Source: Cunninghamia lanceolata (lineage: Eukaryota > Streptophyta > Pinopsida > Cupressales > Cupressaceae). Taken from it: DNA of 64,000 nt. A program made the translations under genes and the position numbers. Each line of letters starts with the position of its first letter. Position 1 is the stretch's first letter. Positions 47,337 through 57,518 of the stretch are shown piece after piece. The notes under the pieces were generated by a model. The model was not told the origin of the DNA. It did no database searches and saw only the letters and a list, made by a program, of their open reading frames with translations. Location of the stretch: assembly GCA_027924645.1 (NCBI GenBank), contig BSBN01000849.1:10930001-10994000 (forward strand), written 5' to 3'.

Positions 47337-50096
47337 ATGGCAGCTAGAGCAGCAGACATTCCACGCGAGAAGCACCGATTCAAGCGAGTCCGTCGATTCA
47401 GGCGGCCAACAGAGGTAGGACCCCTCGTATGTGTTTCAAAAAATTTCTCCTAGGGTCGATTTAGGATGTCATAAATGCACTTAGAAAATAGGTCAAATGC
47501 ATGCGCTGAAACGCAGAATGGCGCATATGTCCCGCGAAGCGGTGCTTTTGTCGTTGCGCGGCACATATCGGTTTCGGCGGTGCATACATGAAAATTGTGC
47601 ATCTGTGCAATGTAGCTGCACTTATGCAATTTGGCGGTGCATGTGTATTTAAGCCACGCATATGTGGAAAGTAGTGGCGCATTTGTGAATGTCGCGTATA
47701 CGTCGATTGTAGCGGCGCCTTCATAATATGGCGGCGCATATGCCGAATTTGGCGGTGCATCTGTCGGATCTACGCATATGTGCACTGTGGCGGCGCATTT
47801 GTGTGAGGCAGCGCATATGCTGATTTGAGCGGTGCATATACCAAAAAATGATGCTTTTAACACTTGTAGTGGCGCATTTGCTGTGGATAGCAAAGGACTT
47901 AGCCAAACTGACTCGATTAGCGTCCTGTTTGACGCAGTAATCGATGAGCTATCTCTGAGATTGCAAAAATCTAGTCAAGAGATGTAGTGTGCTATTTTGA
48001 TCAATTTGAAATGCTAAGTTTAGTTGATATAGTTCAGTAGGTATGTTGAGTATGGTATATGTCGCTTGAGACTGACGCTTTGCCTTGCTTGCTTGCAGGA
48101 GGAGATTCAGGACACACTGCAGTCGAGGGAGACATTTCCCATGCCCCTATTGCAGAGATATATGCTGATAGAGACTGACAGAGTGGCGCTTGGTGCCATG
48201 GGTTTGGATTATGTATGCTTCATGCCCGAGGTGCGGGCGAACCGTGGACTGCTGACAGCTACCGTGGAGAGATTCCATAGTGAGGACGGGACCTTCCATT
48301 TTTCGACGGGAGAGATGACGATGACCTTGGAGGACGTCTACCGGATACTGTACTTGCCTGTGGTAGGTGAGTTAGTAGAGTATGATGCACAGCGGGACGT
48401 GGGACTCGCCGAGTGCCAGCGGGTGTTTGATGATCCTGAGCTAGCTGGACAGGTTATCCCGTGGCAGGATATATATGACTACTATGACTACTTCCTTGGG
48501 ATTGTGGCTAGACTGATCGGGGGCATTGTATGCCCGGACAGGAGATCGCATGGGTTCCCCATTGGATGGGGCAGGATCATGGAGCGGATGCTGACTGAGG
48601 GCACCCGATACGCACGGGGAGTCTACATACTGGCCCATTTATACCATGACATGCATCAGGTGGTGTACCACCGCAGCACTAGTCTATCAGCTGGGGTGTT
48701 GCTATTACAGTTCTGGCTGTGGGAGCACATAGCGGTGACTAGACCGATATGTGTCTTCGCGAGGCAGCGAGCAGAGCCATACAGTTATGGCTATGTAGGA
48801 GTGATTTCCCAGTATAGGCTAGGGAAGCTGGAGTATTGGAGACACACCTTGGATGGGGTAGATGTGGTCGTCTAACAACCATATCTGGACTGTGAGCCCT
48901 GGGACGACGAGGGAGATGAGCTACCATACTACTTTCAGACCAGGTGGCTGATAGGCCGGACACGGCACATCTTGGAGAGACAGATGGTGGGCAGGGTGCT
49001 GAGACAGTTTGGGCGGAGGCAGGGTATGCCATAGGGGCAGGCTATGTTCGCACGGACGCATGCAGAGAGGGTCCGATGGGGGCCGATGGCTTCGTATGAG
49101 GAGGCTCTGGCAGAGTTCCAGCAGATGCCATATGTGGCATGGGACATGAGGAGAGAGATAGCAGAGGCGGGGGTGACACAGGAGTACGAGGATTGGATCA
49201 CTGCACATCCTTTCCTGAGATATTCAGGACCCGGCATGCTGGTGCCTCGTATTGATGAGGCAGACTCAGAGGAGGAGGGAGAGGCTGGCCCAGGGCGGAG
49301 GGGAGGTAGAGGAGGTCGAGGACGACGGGGTGGTAGGGCCAGAGAGAGGCCGAGACAATGGAGGAGGATAGTTCAGGCGGAGCAGGCAGTGCCAGGGCAG
49401 GTAGAGGCACAGCAGCAGATACCTCAGCAGGCATAGATGCCACCACCCCCGCAGGTACCACAGCAGCAGGTACCCCAGCCACAGGGGCCAGGACAGGCAG
49501 AGGCAGCACAGGGGCCAGTACAGGGAGAGACTCATGAGAGGACTATAGCCGGCCTAAGGGGACAGGTGTGAGAGATGCAGGCATAGCTGAGGAGGGTAGA
49601 GCGGAGGCAAGAGACAGACGTAGCGGTGATCACTGGGTTGACTCGCGAGAGAGACATGGCAGACGCATGGGTACGGATTATCCGTGTAGAGAGGGACACT
49701 GCTGTGGCTGCTATGGGGATAGATGCAGCGAGTTCATTTTTGGTTGGGCAGGTGCAGCAGGCACAGGCACAGGTTGGCCAGTTGCAGACGCAGTTGGCAC
49801 AGGCATAGACAGATCTAGCCAGAGCACAGTCCCAGGCGTAGTATTACCGAGGGTTATACCATGGTGCCGTGGCATCGAGCCAGAGGGCAGGGAGTTTCAG
49901 GAGTCACTCTGGGGTGACTCATAGAGCAGGTCCATCACAGTCAGGGGCCTCCGTGATGGGTCCGCAGTAGTCAGGAGCTGGCAGTGGTGGCCCACAGCAG
50001 CAGGGATAGACACAGACCAGATTTTGTACATTTTGGGACATGTATCACCATCCATTTGGATGCATATTGTATATGACACTTTTATTCCAGAGATAG
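47337..50096 (+). pseudogene. Plant mobile domain (PMD) gene, two exons, antisense to gag-pol
   Basis: Exon 1 (47337-47414, 26 codons, MAARAADIPREKHRFKR...) ends at GAG|GTAGGA. The intron (47415-48098) ends TTGCTTGCAG. Exon 2 opens in phase 0 with EEIQDTL and is open to 48872. The PMD is clear: FHFSTGEMTMTLEDVYRIL, LGIVARLIGGIVCPDRR, YARGVYILAHLYHDMH, LLLQFWLWEHIAVTRP. The same frame then continues through stops at 48873 (TAA), 49032, 49434, 49569 (TGA), 49584, 49809 and several more, with protein-like text between them: an RG-rich stretch (GRRGGRGGRGRRGG, about 49290-49340), Gln/Pro-rich runs and a coiled-coil-like Gln/Ala segment (VQQAQAQVGQLQTQLAQA). Host PMD proteins (MAIN, MAIL1) act in silencing and development; the domain also occurs in transposons. 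A role here is unknown. This copy is broken. Confidence 0.88.
47513..47890 (+). repeat. GCGGYGCATNTG motif array inside the PMD intron
   Basis: Some ten variants such as gcggcgcatatg, gtggcgcatttg and gcggtgcatctg recur every 20-60 bp within the intron. On the minus strand the motif reads CATATGCGCCGC, the inverse orientation of the ATGCGCAGC arrays in the element's leader. Confidence 0.8.
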
Positions 50097-50340
50097 ATGA
50101 CGATTTTGTACATTTGGACCTCTTTTATATGATAGTATATATGATGATGCAGCTTTGTGTATCTATTGCATGTGCTATGCGATGAAGATGTACTTCTATT
50201 ATATGATGTGATGTATGTGCATAGTTAGATGGTCTATCTGATGCTATATGCGATGCTTTGTGATATGCTGCTATATGATGTCTATGTGATTTAATGTTTT
50301 CAAATGAATGCAAAATGTAATATGATTTTCTATGTTAGAG

Positions 50341-50565
50341 GCAACTTTATTATGGGAGGTGTATATGTTCTAATGCCAATGTAATGCATATGTGTTATGA
50401 TTTCTATGTGATGATGCAATTGTGTTATGGGACGTCTATAAGATCTAATGCAAATGTATGTATATGTGTTATGATTGCTATGTGATGGTGCAACTGTGTT
50501 ATGGGACATCTATATGATCTAATGCAAATGTATGTGTATGTGATATGAGTTTGATGTGATTATCT
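50341..50565 (+). repeat. Three tandem copies of a 75-bp sequence
   Basis: gcaact(t/g)t(a/g)ttatggga begins at 50341, 50415 and 50490. The region 50100-50640 around it is rich in tatgtgatg words and looks like the 3' flank of the PMD gene. Confidence 0.85.
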
Positions 50566-52206
50566 ATGTTTTAAGATGTGATGTGATGTAAATGTATTGG
50601 TGACCTAATGCATTGGATGGTGTATTCTACGAACCTAAGCATGTGCATGACTAGTCTTACGAATGATAAGATATGCTCCTATATGCTTTGCTTTTGTGGA
50701 GTCCAAATGTACTTTATCGACACAAGAATGACATGATAGATAGATAGAAGAATGGTTGTGATAAGATGACTTAGAAACTTAACTTGATATCTTTACTCTG
50801 CATAGTTTAGATAATGAGGATTGCATGGATGTGTATGTGGATATAGGATGGATGCTTTGCTTTTAGAGTGCTTTATTTCATCATTGGGCATATTTTTGTG
50901 GTACAGTTTCTGAAATGTTGTAAGTGAATACAAGCATCGAGGTATAAGTGAACCGAGATGACCTGAGTATCGCTTACATAGATTTGGATTTAGCAAGTTA
51001 ATACAAGCATCTAGTCAAAATTGAATCTAGATGACCTAAGTACCTCTTGCATTTCAACAAGCAAGGATTGCCCCCGTTCATGTTATACCTTTGATGTCCT
51101 CGATGATCTTTTGCCGATCATGTCCTTAGACAAGGCTTCTCATTACTAAAGTTTAATCCACAAATAGCAAACAAAGAAAGTAATCATGCCCCCATCATAG
51201 CATCTCTAGCTTTTTGGCATCCTGGAGTAGCATAGAAAGACATGATAACAAAAATCAAGACTCTGTAACTTAACCATGGGTCCAATCCACAAAACATTCT
51301 TGCATTTAGATGTGTTTTTCTTACCATAATTTAGAAAGAGTCAGTTAGAAGACCTTGGGTGTTTGCTTTGCTTTGGATAGGTTACGATGCCCATAGTCAA
51401 GATTTTTGCTTGAGGCGCGGGCTCTGCTTGCATTTGCTTGCTTGGTGAGAAGATTGCACAATCCTTATTGGGGAGACGAACCCTAAGGGACTGACCTAGT
51501 GCCTCAGGGGCTCATTGCTAAATGGCCTTGCCTACGTGACGACGCAGAGGCAACGTAGTTTGGGGTAAACCCTAATGGACCATGGATGGACTAGAAGAAA
51601 GACGACAATAATGAAGACAAGAAAGGGGACGAATGGGACAAAGGGAAGAAAATGGAAGCCTCGGGGGTGCATTAGAATAATGGCCTTGCCTACGTGACGG
51701 CGCAGAGGCAATGTAGTTTATGGACTTGGACCATGGACACCAACGAGAGACACTATACTAGGCTCACATTGAGGAGACGGTATGGGACAAAACCTTGGTT
51801 GACAAGGCCACAAGTTGAGTATCAAGCCATGATAGGTAACTGTCAAGTGTGTATTGGTGGGATAGATATGGGTTGAATGGAAAATGAGCGAAGGAAGAAT
51901 GGACTCAAGGTGATTGGATTCTCAAAGATGGAGAAGGCGGTTTATCACAAGTAACTCCTATTTACCAGGTTTTTCATCACTTGCTTTTATTTGCATGAGG
52001 AGCTAGAGAGTAACATGATGCCTGTTTGCCAGGTTTTCATCACGATACCTATCCAAGGCGCCTGTTTGCCAGGTTTTCACCAAAGGACGATTTTTTTGTA
52101 TGCTTTCTATTTTTTTTCTAATTTTTTTGTATTTTCTCTTTTCAATTTTATTTTTTTGATTTTTTGATTTTTTGATTTTATTATGTCCCCTTGCATTGGG
52201 GTTCTC
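50566..52206. other. Non-coding region between the PMD gene and the integrase end
   Basis: No gene seen. It contains a 40-bp direct repeat (atggccttgcctacgtgacg at about 51522 and 51681) and three copies of a word close to gcctgtttgccaggttttca (about 51956, 52019 and 52067), followed by a T-rich run. As the two genes converge here, their transcripts probably end in this interval. Confidence 0.55.
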
Positions 52207-53290
52207 CTAGGTATAGAACTGGTGAAGGTGCATGCTGTTGATTGGGTCATCAAATAACTCACCCTCTGATGTGGCCAACTGATATGCCCCCGATCCGTAA
52301 GCAGCTACAATTACATAGGGCCCAAGCCAGTTAGGCTCGAACTTACCTTTCTTTTCTCTGTCCTGCTGATTTCGAGGGTTCTCTTTTAGAACGAGGTCGC
52401 CAACCTTGAAGCATCTTGGTCTAACCTTGTGGTTGTAGCTTCTTAACATCATCTGTTGATAGGCTTTGAGAGGTCAAAAGCTTTTTGGCGCATTTCCTCT
52501 AGCAGCTCTAGTTCTTGTAGCCTGGAGACTCTATATTCTTCATCTGATATGAGACCTTTCAACGACACCCTGAGGGATGGGAGTTCGACCTCAATGGGAA
52601 GGATGGCTTCGGAACCATAGACAAGGGCGTAGGGTGTAGCACCTATGGGAGTGTGTATACTAGTTTTGTAGGCCCCACAGAGCGGGATTGAGTTGGACGT
52701 GCCAATCGCGACCAACGTCATTGACAGTCTTCTTTAGGATTTTTAGAATGGTTTTATTCGATGCCTCAGCTTGGCCGTTACCTTGAGGGTAGTATGGAGT
52801 GGAGAAACAATGTTGGATTTTGAAACGCTCACAAAGTTCCTGGACATCCTGATTTTTGAATGGTCTCCCATTATCCGTTATGATGGATGAAGGGATGCCA
52901 TATCGGTAGATAATGTAATTCAGAATGAATGAGGAAATTTGCTTTCTTGTGACGGTGGTTAGGGGAACAGCTTCAATCCACTTGGTGAAGTATTCAGTGG
53001 CGGTTATGATAAATTTATGGCCATTGCAAGAAGGTGGATGAATCTTTCCCACAAGGTCAAGTCCCCACTGGCAAAAGGGCCAGGGTGTCGTTAAAGGTCT
53101 CAACTCCTGAGCAGGTGCATGAATCAGGTTCCCGTGTATTTGGCACTGTTTGCACTTTTTGACGAACTGATATGAATCCATTTCCATATTGGGCTAGTAA
53201 TAACCCAAACACATGAGTTTCTTAGCTAAGGAAGGACCGCTGGAGTGTGTTCCGCAGATCCCTTCGTGTATGTCTCGCAAGGCTGTTATG
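52207..53290 (-). pseudogene. Tat integrase, frameshifted
   Basis: The zinc-binding region (about 53150-53290: IHEGICGTHSSGPS, CKQCQIHGN) is cut by one TAG. The core is complete in 52660-53187, with all three acidic residues visible: GLDLVGKI, IITDNGRPF and GQAEASNKTIL. A surplus G in a G run near 52675 shifts the frame into 52449-52721 (TSIHTPIGATPYALVYG), and a second shift near 52475 returns it to the C-terminal domain at 52207-52452 (VRPRCFKVGDLVL, PNWLGPYVI), which ends with a stop at 52207. Integrase would insert the cDNA into host chromatin. Confidence 0.9.
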
Positions 53291-53391
53291 GATTCTTCTT
53301 GTTCTAGACAACGGAGTAAAGTACCATCCAGACCACGTCGGTAAAGGGTGTTAGCTATGATGGTGTAACGGGAGGCTTGTCAGATGAAAGT

Positions 53392-53955
53392 TCATTTTTG
53401 GTTGGAAGAGAGGTCCGGTGGAAGAATATTGTCCTTGAGGTAAGTGTAGGTCTTACCATACCAAGGTGAATCAGATCCTACTAGGAGGCAAATGGAATGG
53501 GTTTCGAGGAGATCATAAGCTGTTTGCCGAATGGTTTCTACTAAGAACTCATACCGTGACTCGTATTCAGGTATTTCAAGAAGAGAGGCTATGGTAGCCA
53601 TTGCATCTGCTACTTTGTTCTTGATCCTGGGTATTTGTTCAAAGGAGATGGTCCCAAAGTGTTCTTTGAGGTCGTCGACCATCCGTTTGTATGGGATGAG
53701 CTTCTCATCTTTGGTTTGATATTCATCGTTGACCTGATTTATGATAAGCTGAGAATCACCGTAGACACATAGTGCTTGGATTTTCCACTCAGTGGCCATC
53801 TTAAGACCAATTACCAAGGCTTCATATTCTGCTATATTGTTAGTGCATGGAAATAACAACCTGTAGGACTTTGGAATTGTGTCACCTTGGGCAGTGATAA
53901 ATAGGATACCTGCCCCCGATCCATGGTTGGTGTAAGACCCGTCGAAGTAGAGTTT
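53392..53955 (-). pseudogene. Second, archaeal-type RNase H (aRNH) of the Tat element
   Basis: KLYFDGSYTNHGSGAG (about 53900-53950), TNNIAEYEALVIGLKMA, VYGDSQLIINQV and IPRIKNKVADAMA give the D-E-D-D order of an active-type RNase H. A second RNase H after the usual one is the accepted mark of Tat elements. A TAG at about 53955 separates it from the upstream RNase H. Confidence 0.88.
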
Positions 53956-55500
53956 CTAAGGAGATGTTGATAGAGTGAATAAAGACTCATCGGGAAACTC
54001 AAACTGCATTGGTGAAGTGTCCTGTAATGGTGCCTCGGCCAGTTGGTCAGCTATGATTTGCCCTTTGATGGCTTTTCTGCCCACATATTCTATATCAAAT
54101 TCACTAAGAAGCATAACCCACTTTGCTAGTCGACCTATGAGAGCTGCTTTACTGAGAAGATACTTTAGTGGGTTGATTTTGGCAATGAGTTTGACAGGAT
54201 GTGCCAACATGTAGTGTTGGAGTTTTTGTGAAGCAAAAACCACCGCAAGGCATGATCGTTCTACCTGTGAGTATACTAACTCGTAGCCCACTAAGGTTTG
54301 ACTGATGTAGTATATAGCTCTTTCCTTGTTCTCATAGTCTTGCTGCGCTAGGAGAGCCCCAAGAGCAGTAGGTGTAGCAGATATGTAGAGAATCAAAGGT
54401 TTTCCTTGGATTGGAGGCATGAGTATAGGAGGGTTCATAATGTACTCCTTTAGCTTGTTGAATGCCTCTTCGCACTGCTCATCCCATTTAAATGGAATAT
54501 TCTTATGTAGGAGGTGGCTGAAAGGTTGGCACTTGTCTGCCAACTGTGAGATGAATCTGTGGATGGCTTGCAGCTTGCCCTGTAAGGATCTCAACTGTGT
54601 TAGAGTCTTGGGCGGTGGCATGTCCATTATTTCTTTGACCTTGGCCGGGTCTACCTCTATGCCGTTTGCCGACACGATGAAGCCTAGCAGCTTGCCCGAT
54701 GTTACCCCAAACACACACTTCTTCGGGTTCAGTTTGACTTGGAATTGATCCAACCGTTGAAAGACTTTTTCTAATATGTCCAGGTGTGAGTCCCTTGTGA
54801 GAGATTTTGCTAAGATATCGTCAACATAATCCTCCATGGTCACATGCATCATGTCATGGAATATAGTTCTCATGGCCCGCTGATATGTAGCACCTATGTT
54901 TTTCAGCCCAAAAGGCATGAAATTCCAGCAAAAGGTACCCCATGGGCAAGTGAAAGCCGTTTTGTGCTAATCCTCTGGTGCTATTTTGATTTGGTTATAC
55001 CCTAAGAATCCATCCATGAGTGACAGCATTGTATGTCCTGCCGTGAGGTCGACTATGATATCGATGTTAGGCAATGGAAAGTCATCCTTGCGGCATGCTT
55101 TGTTTAAGTCTCTAAAATCGTTGCATAGTCGAACCCTGCCATCTGGTTTAGACACTAGCACAATGTTTGATATCCATTCAGGATAATCTATGGCTCTGAT
55201 GAACCCCACATCTAGCAATTTCTTGAGTTCTTCCTTGACCAAAAGGGCTATATGAGGATGCATTTTTCTCAGTTTCTGCTTTACGGGCTTCACCCCTGGA
55301 TCCAATGACAAATGATGTAGAATCAAGTTAGGGTCTAAACCTGGCATGTCAGCATATGACCAAGCAAATCTACCTCTCTTCTTCTTAAAGAATGGTACAA
55401 ACCTGGTTTTCTCTGGTGGTGTGAGAGATTTTGTGAAGTGGATAATCTTGGGCTGCTCTTTGGTTCCAATGTTCACTGGCTCTGTTGGTTCCACCACAAT
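53956..55500 (-). pseudogene. Tat reverse transcriptase and RNase H
   Basis: RT begins near KPVKQKLRKMHPHIALL and shows EWISNIVLVSKPDGRVRLC, FRDLNKA, DDFPLPNID, LSLMDGFLGYNQIKIAPED, a TAG at 54964, then MPFGLKNIGATYQRAM and the active site YVDDILAKS. The connection and Ty3-type RNase H follow (FKWDEQCEEAFNKLK, ILYISATPTALGALLAQ, HYMLAHPVKL). All key motifs are visible apart from the single stop. It would copy the element RNA into cDNA in the virus-like particle. Confidence 0.92.
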
Positions 55501-56640
55501 CTGTGACCGCTCCTGGTACATATCACTAGGGAGGGTGTCAAGCATTCCATCGTCAGGTGCCACAGTTGGGTTTTCACCTTCGGATACGTCGTTTCTTTTT
55601 ACTGTTTTATGATCTGACACTGCCGCACGGCGGTTTTCACCATCATATCCATTTTTGATTTTAATATTTTTGCGACTAGAAGGCTTGGCACCCTCCCCGA
55701 AGTAAGCCACGGTATTGAGTTCGATAGCGAAACTAGCTTTATGATCTCCTTTTGGTAAGTGATCCCTAAGTTCCATATAGTCAATGTAAGCATCATCGTT
55801 CTGGAACATATCTAATTGGGGGGTTCCTTGTAGATCCCAGTCAATAAGCTCAGGGTGTAAGAGGGGAAGGGAGTCAGATGAGAGATCTGATTCATTAATG
55901 GTGTGAATGGATATGTTATGAGCATTGGTGGGGGTAGTGTTCTGGGTGGTACTTTCTTCCAAGTTGTTTATCACAATGGAATCTAAACTTTCCTCGAAAG
56001 CCATAACCTTAGGGAGGGGCAAATCAGACTCCAGTGGTATGTCCCGTTGCGTCTGTTCCTCATGGTAGGGGCTAAGAGTTTGGATGGTGTCAACATCTTT
56101 GTCATCGTAGGAGTGTTCTGTGAGCTCGTCCCATTCATACTCATTTGAATCATTTGAATCTGTGTCACTATCCACTTGGAGTGTTTGAATTGTCTCCACA
56201 AGGCAGGCATTTTCCTTGGCTTTACCTTTGCCTTTGTACCCTAGGCCAGTTGTGTTTCTAGCTGAAGAGGATGAAGAAGGTTGTATAGATTCAACGATTC
56301 CTTCTTTTCTGAGGCCTATGGGGCCTTGTCCTTCGTACCCCATCTTGTGCAAAATAGTTTCACCCCGTCCATAGAGTTCTGGAGGGAGTCTAGGTGGCTC
56401 TTGGGGTGTGTTTTCTTCTTCTGCGTAAAGCCATTGCAGGAGATCTCGCTCCTCTGTCTCATCAGATAAGGTCCCCCATTTTACAAAGGGATTTGCAGGA
56501 GTTATAGGAGGAGCAGATGGCTTTGGAAAATGCCTAGGTTGATGCTTTTGTTTGCCAAAGGAGCGAGGAGACAAAGGCATGGTGGCAAGGTTGAGGCTGT
56601 GCTCAATGGAGTACTCCCCCACGCCATTTTCTTTTATGGT
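55501..56640 (-). pseudogene. Protease-RT linker with G-patch domain
   Basis: In the 560-codon frame that starts at 56649 and ends in RT, residues 94-141 (nt 56227-56370) read GRGETILHKMGYEGQGPIGL, then a spacer, then NTTGLGYKGKGK. This is the Gly pattern of the G-patch, an RNA-binding and helicase-activating domain: an initial hydrophobic-KMGY-GxG block, a basic residue and GI, and a final GLGY. An acidic, Ser-rich, Pro-rich spacer of about 280 residues follows before RT. G-patch segments after protease are known in betaretroviruses; I regard it here as a domain of the element's Pol. Confidence 0.75.
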
Positions 56641-57474
56641 AAGTTTCAACAGTTTGGGCCTCGAGGAGGAAGCTTCAGCGGTATGGTCTTGTTGCGGAGT
56701 AGGGGAAATGTAGGCTTTGTTGTTGGGAATGACACATTTAGATTTTGCTTGGAAAGAATTGCAGTGTTGGTAGGGGTTGGGGTCGCCTTGTATGGTGACC
56801 TACTTGCCATCGTGTGGGAACTTAATGCATTGATGATAGGTGGAGGGGACAGCCTTCATGGCGTGGATCCATGGTCTCCCTAGTAGAATATTGTAAGCAA
56901 GCTCCCGATCAAGGACTTGGCACACCACATCTTTAATTACCAGTCCCACTTAAATGGGTAGGACAACTGTTCCTTTGGTGGTTCGTTCCTCCTCGTCATA
57001 GGCTTTGATGGTAATTTTCTATCTTGGATCAACTGCCTGTTCGGAGAACCCCAGTGCAAGGACTAGCTTCAAAGTACAAATATTTAAACCAGCACCCCCA
57101 TCAATGAGAACCCTCTTGATGCGGTGCTTGTGCACGAATGCGACAATGTGTAGAGGGGTGTTGTGGGGTTGAGATATGGAAAGGTCATCTTGCTCCGTAA
57201 ACGAGATGGAAGTGGAAGATGTCAGATTGCCTACCATGGTCTGAAACTTTTCTTGGGCTAGGTTAGTGGGGACAGTAGTTTCCACTAAGGCTTTCTCAAG
57301 AATCTCCTTATGAGAAGGAGATAGACGCAAGAGCTCCAATATAGAAATGTGAGCTGGAGTTTTCTGCAACTGGTCGATGACATTGTATGGGCAAGAGTTG
57401 GACGGAGATGGTGACGACCTTGGAGGGGTGGTATTGATCGTGACTTTACGACTGTGGGTAATTATACTACAACC
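56641..57474 (-). pseudogene. Tat aspartic protease region
   Basis: The pol frame opens after a TAA near 57490. VLIDGGAGLNIC (about 57070-57110) carries the DxG active site, and [12 protein letters not shown] (about 56840) is the usual second protease motif. Stops at 57019 and about 56949 lie between them. The pol frame is offset by -1 from gag, so the intact ancestor would have needed a frameshift or a separate start here. Confidence 0.85.
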
Positions 57475-57518
57475 AGTTTGTTAGGTCCTGGTTGTTGGTT
57501 GGGGGAGATGACATTGAC

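Noticed and set aside
48739..49535. Several minus-strand frames opposite the PMD exon (Leu/Pro/Ser-rich)
   Set aside because: Antisense shadows of a GC-rich coding strand.
55346..56883. Plus-strand frames opposite Tat pol and gag
   Set aside because: Shadows of the minus-strand polyprotein, no domain seen.
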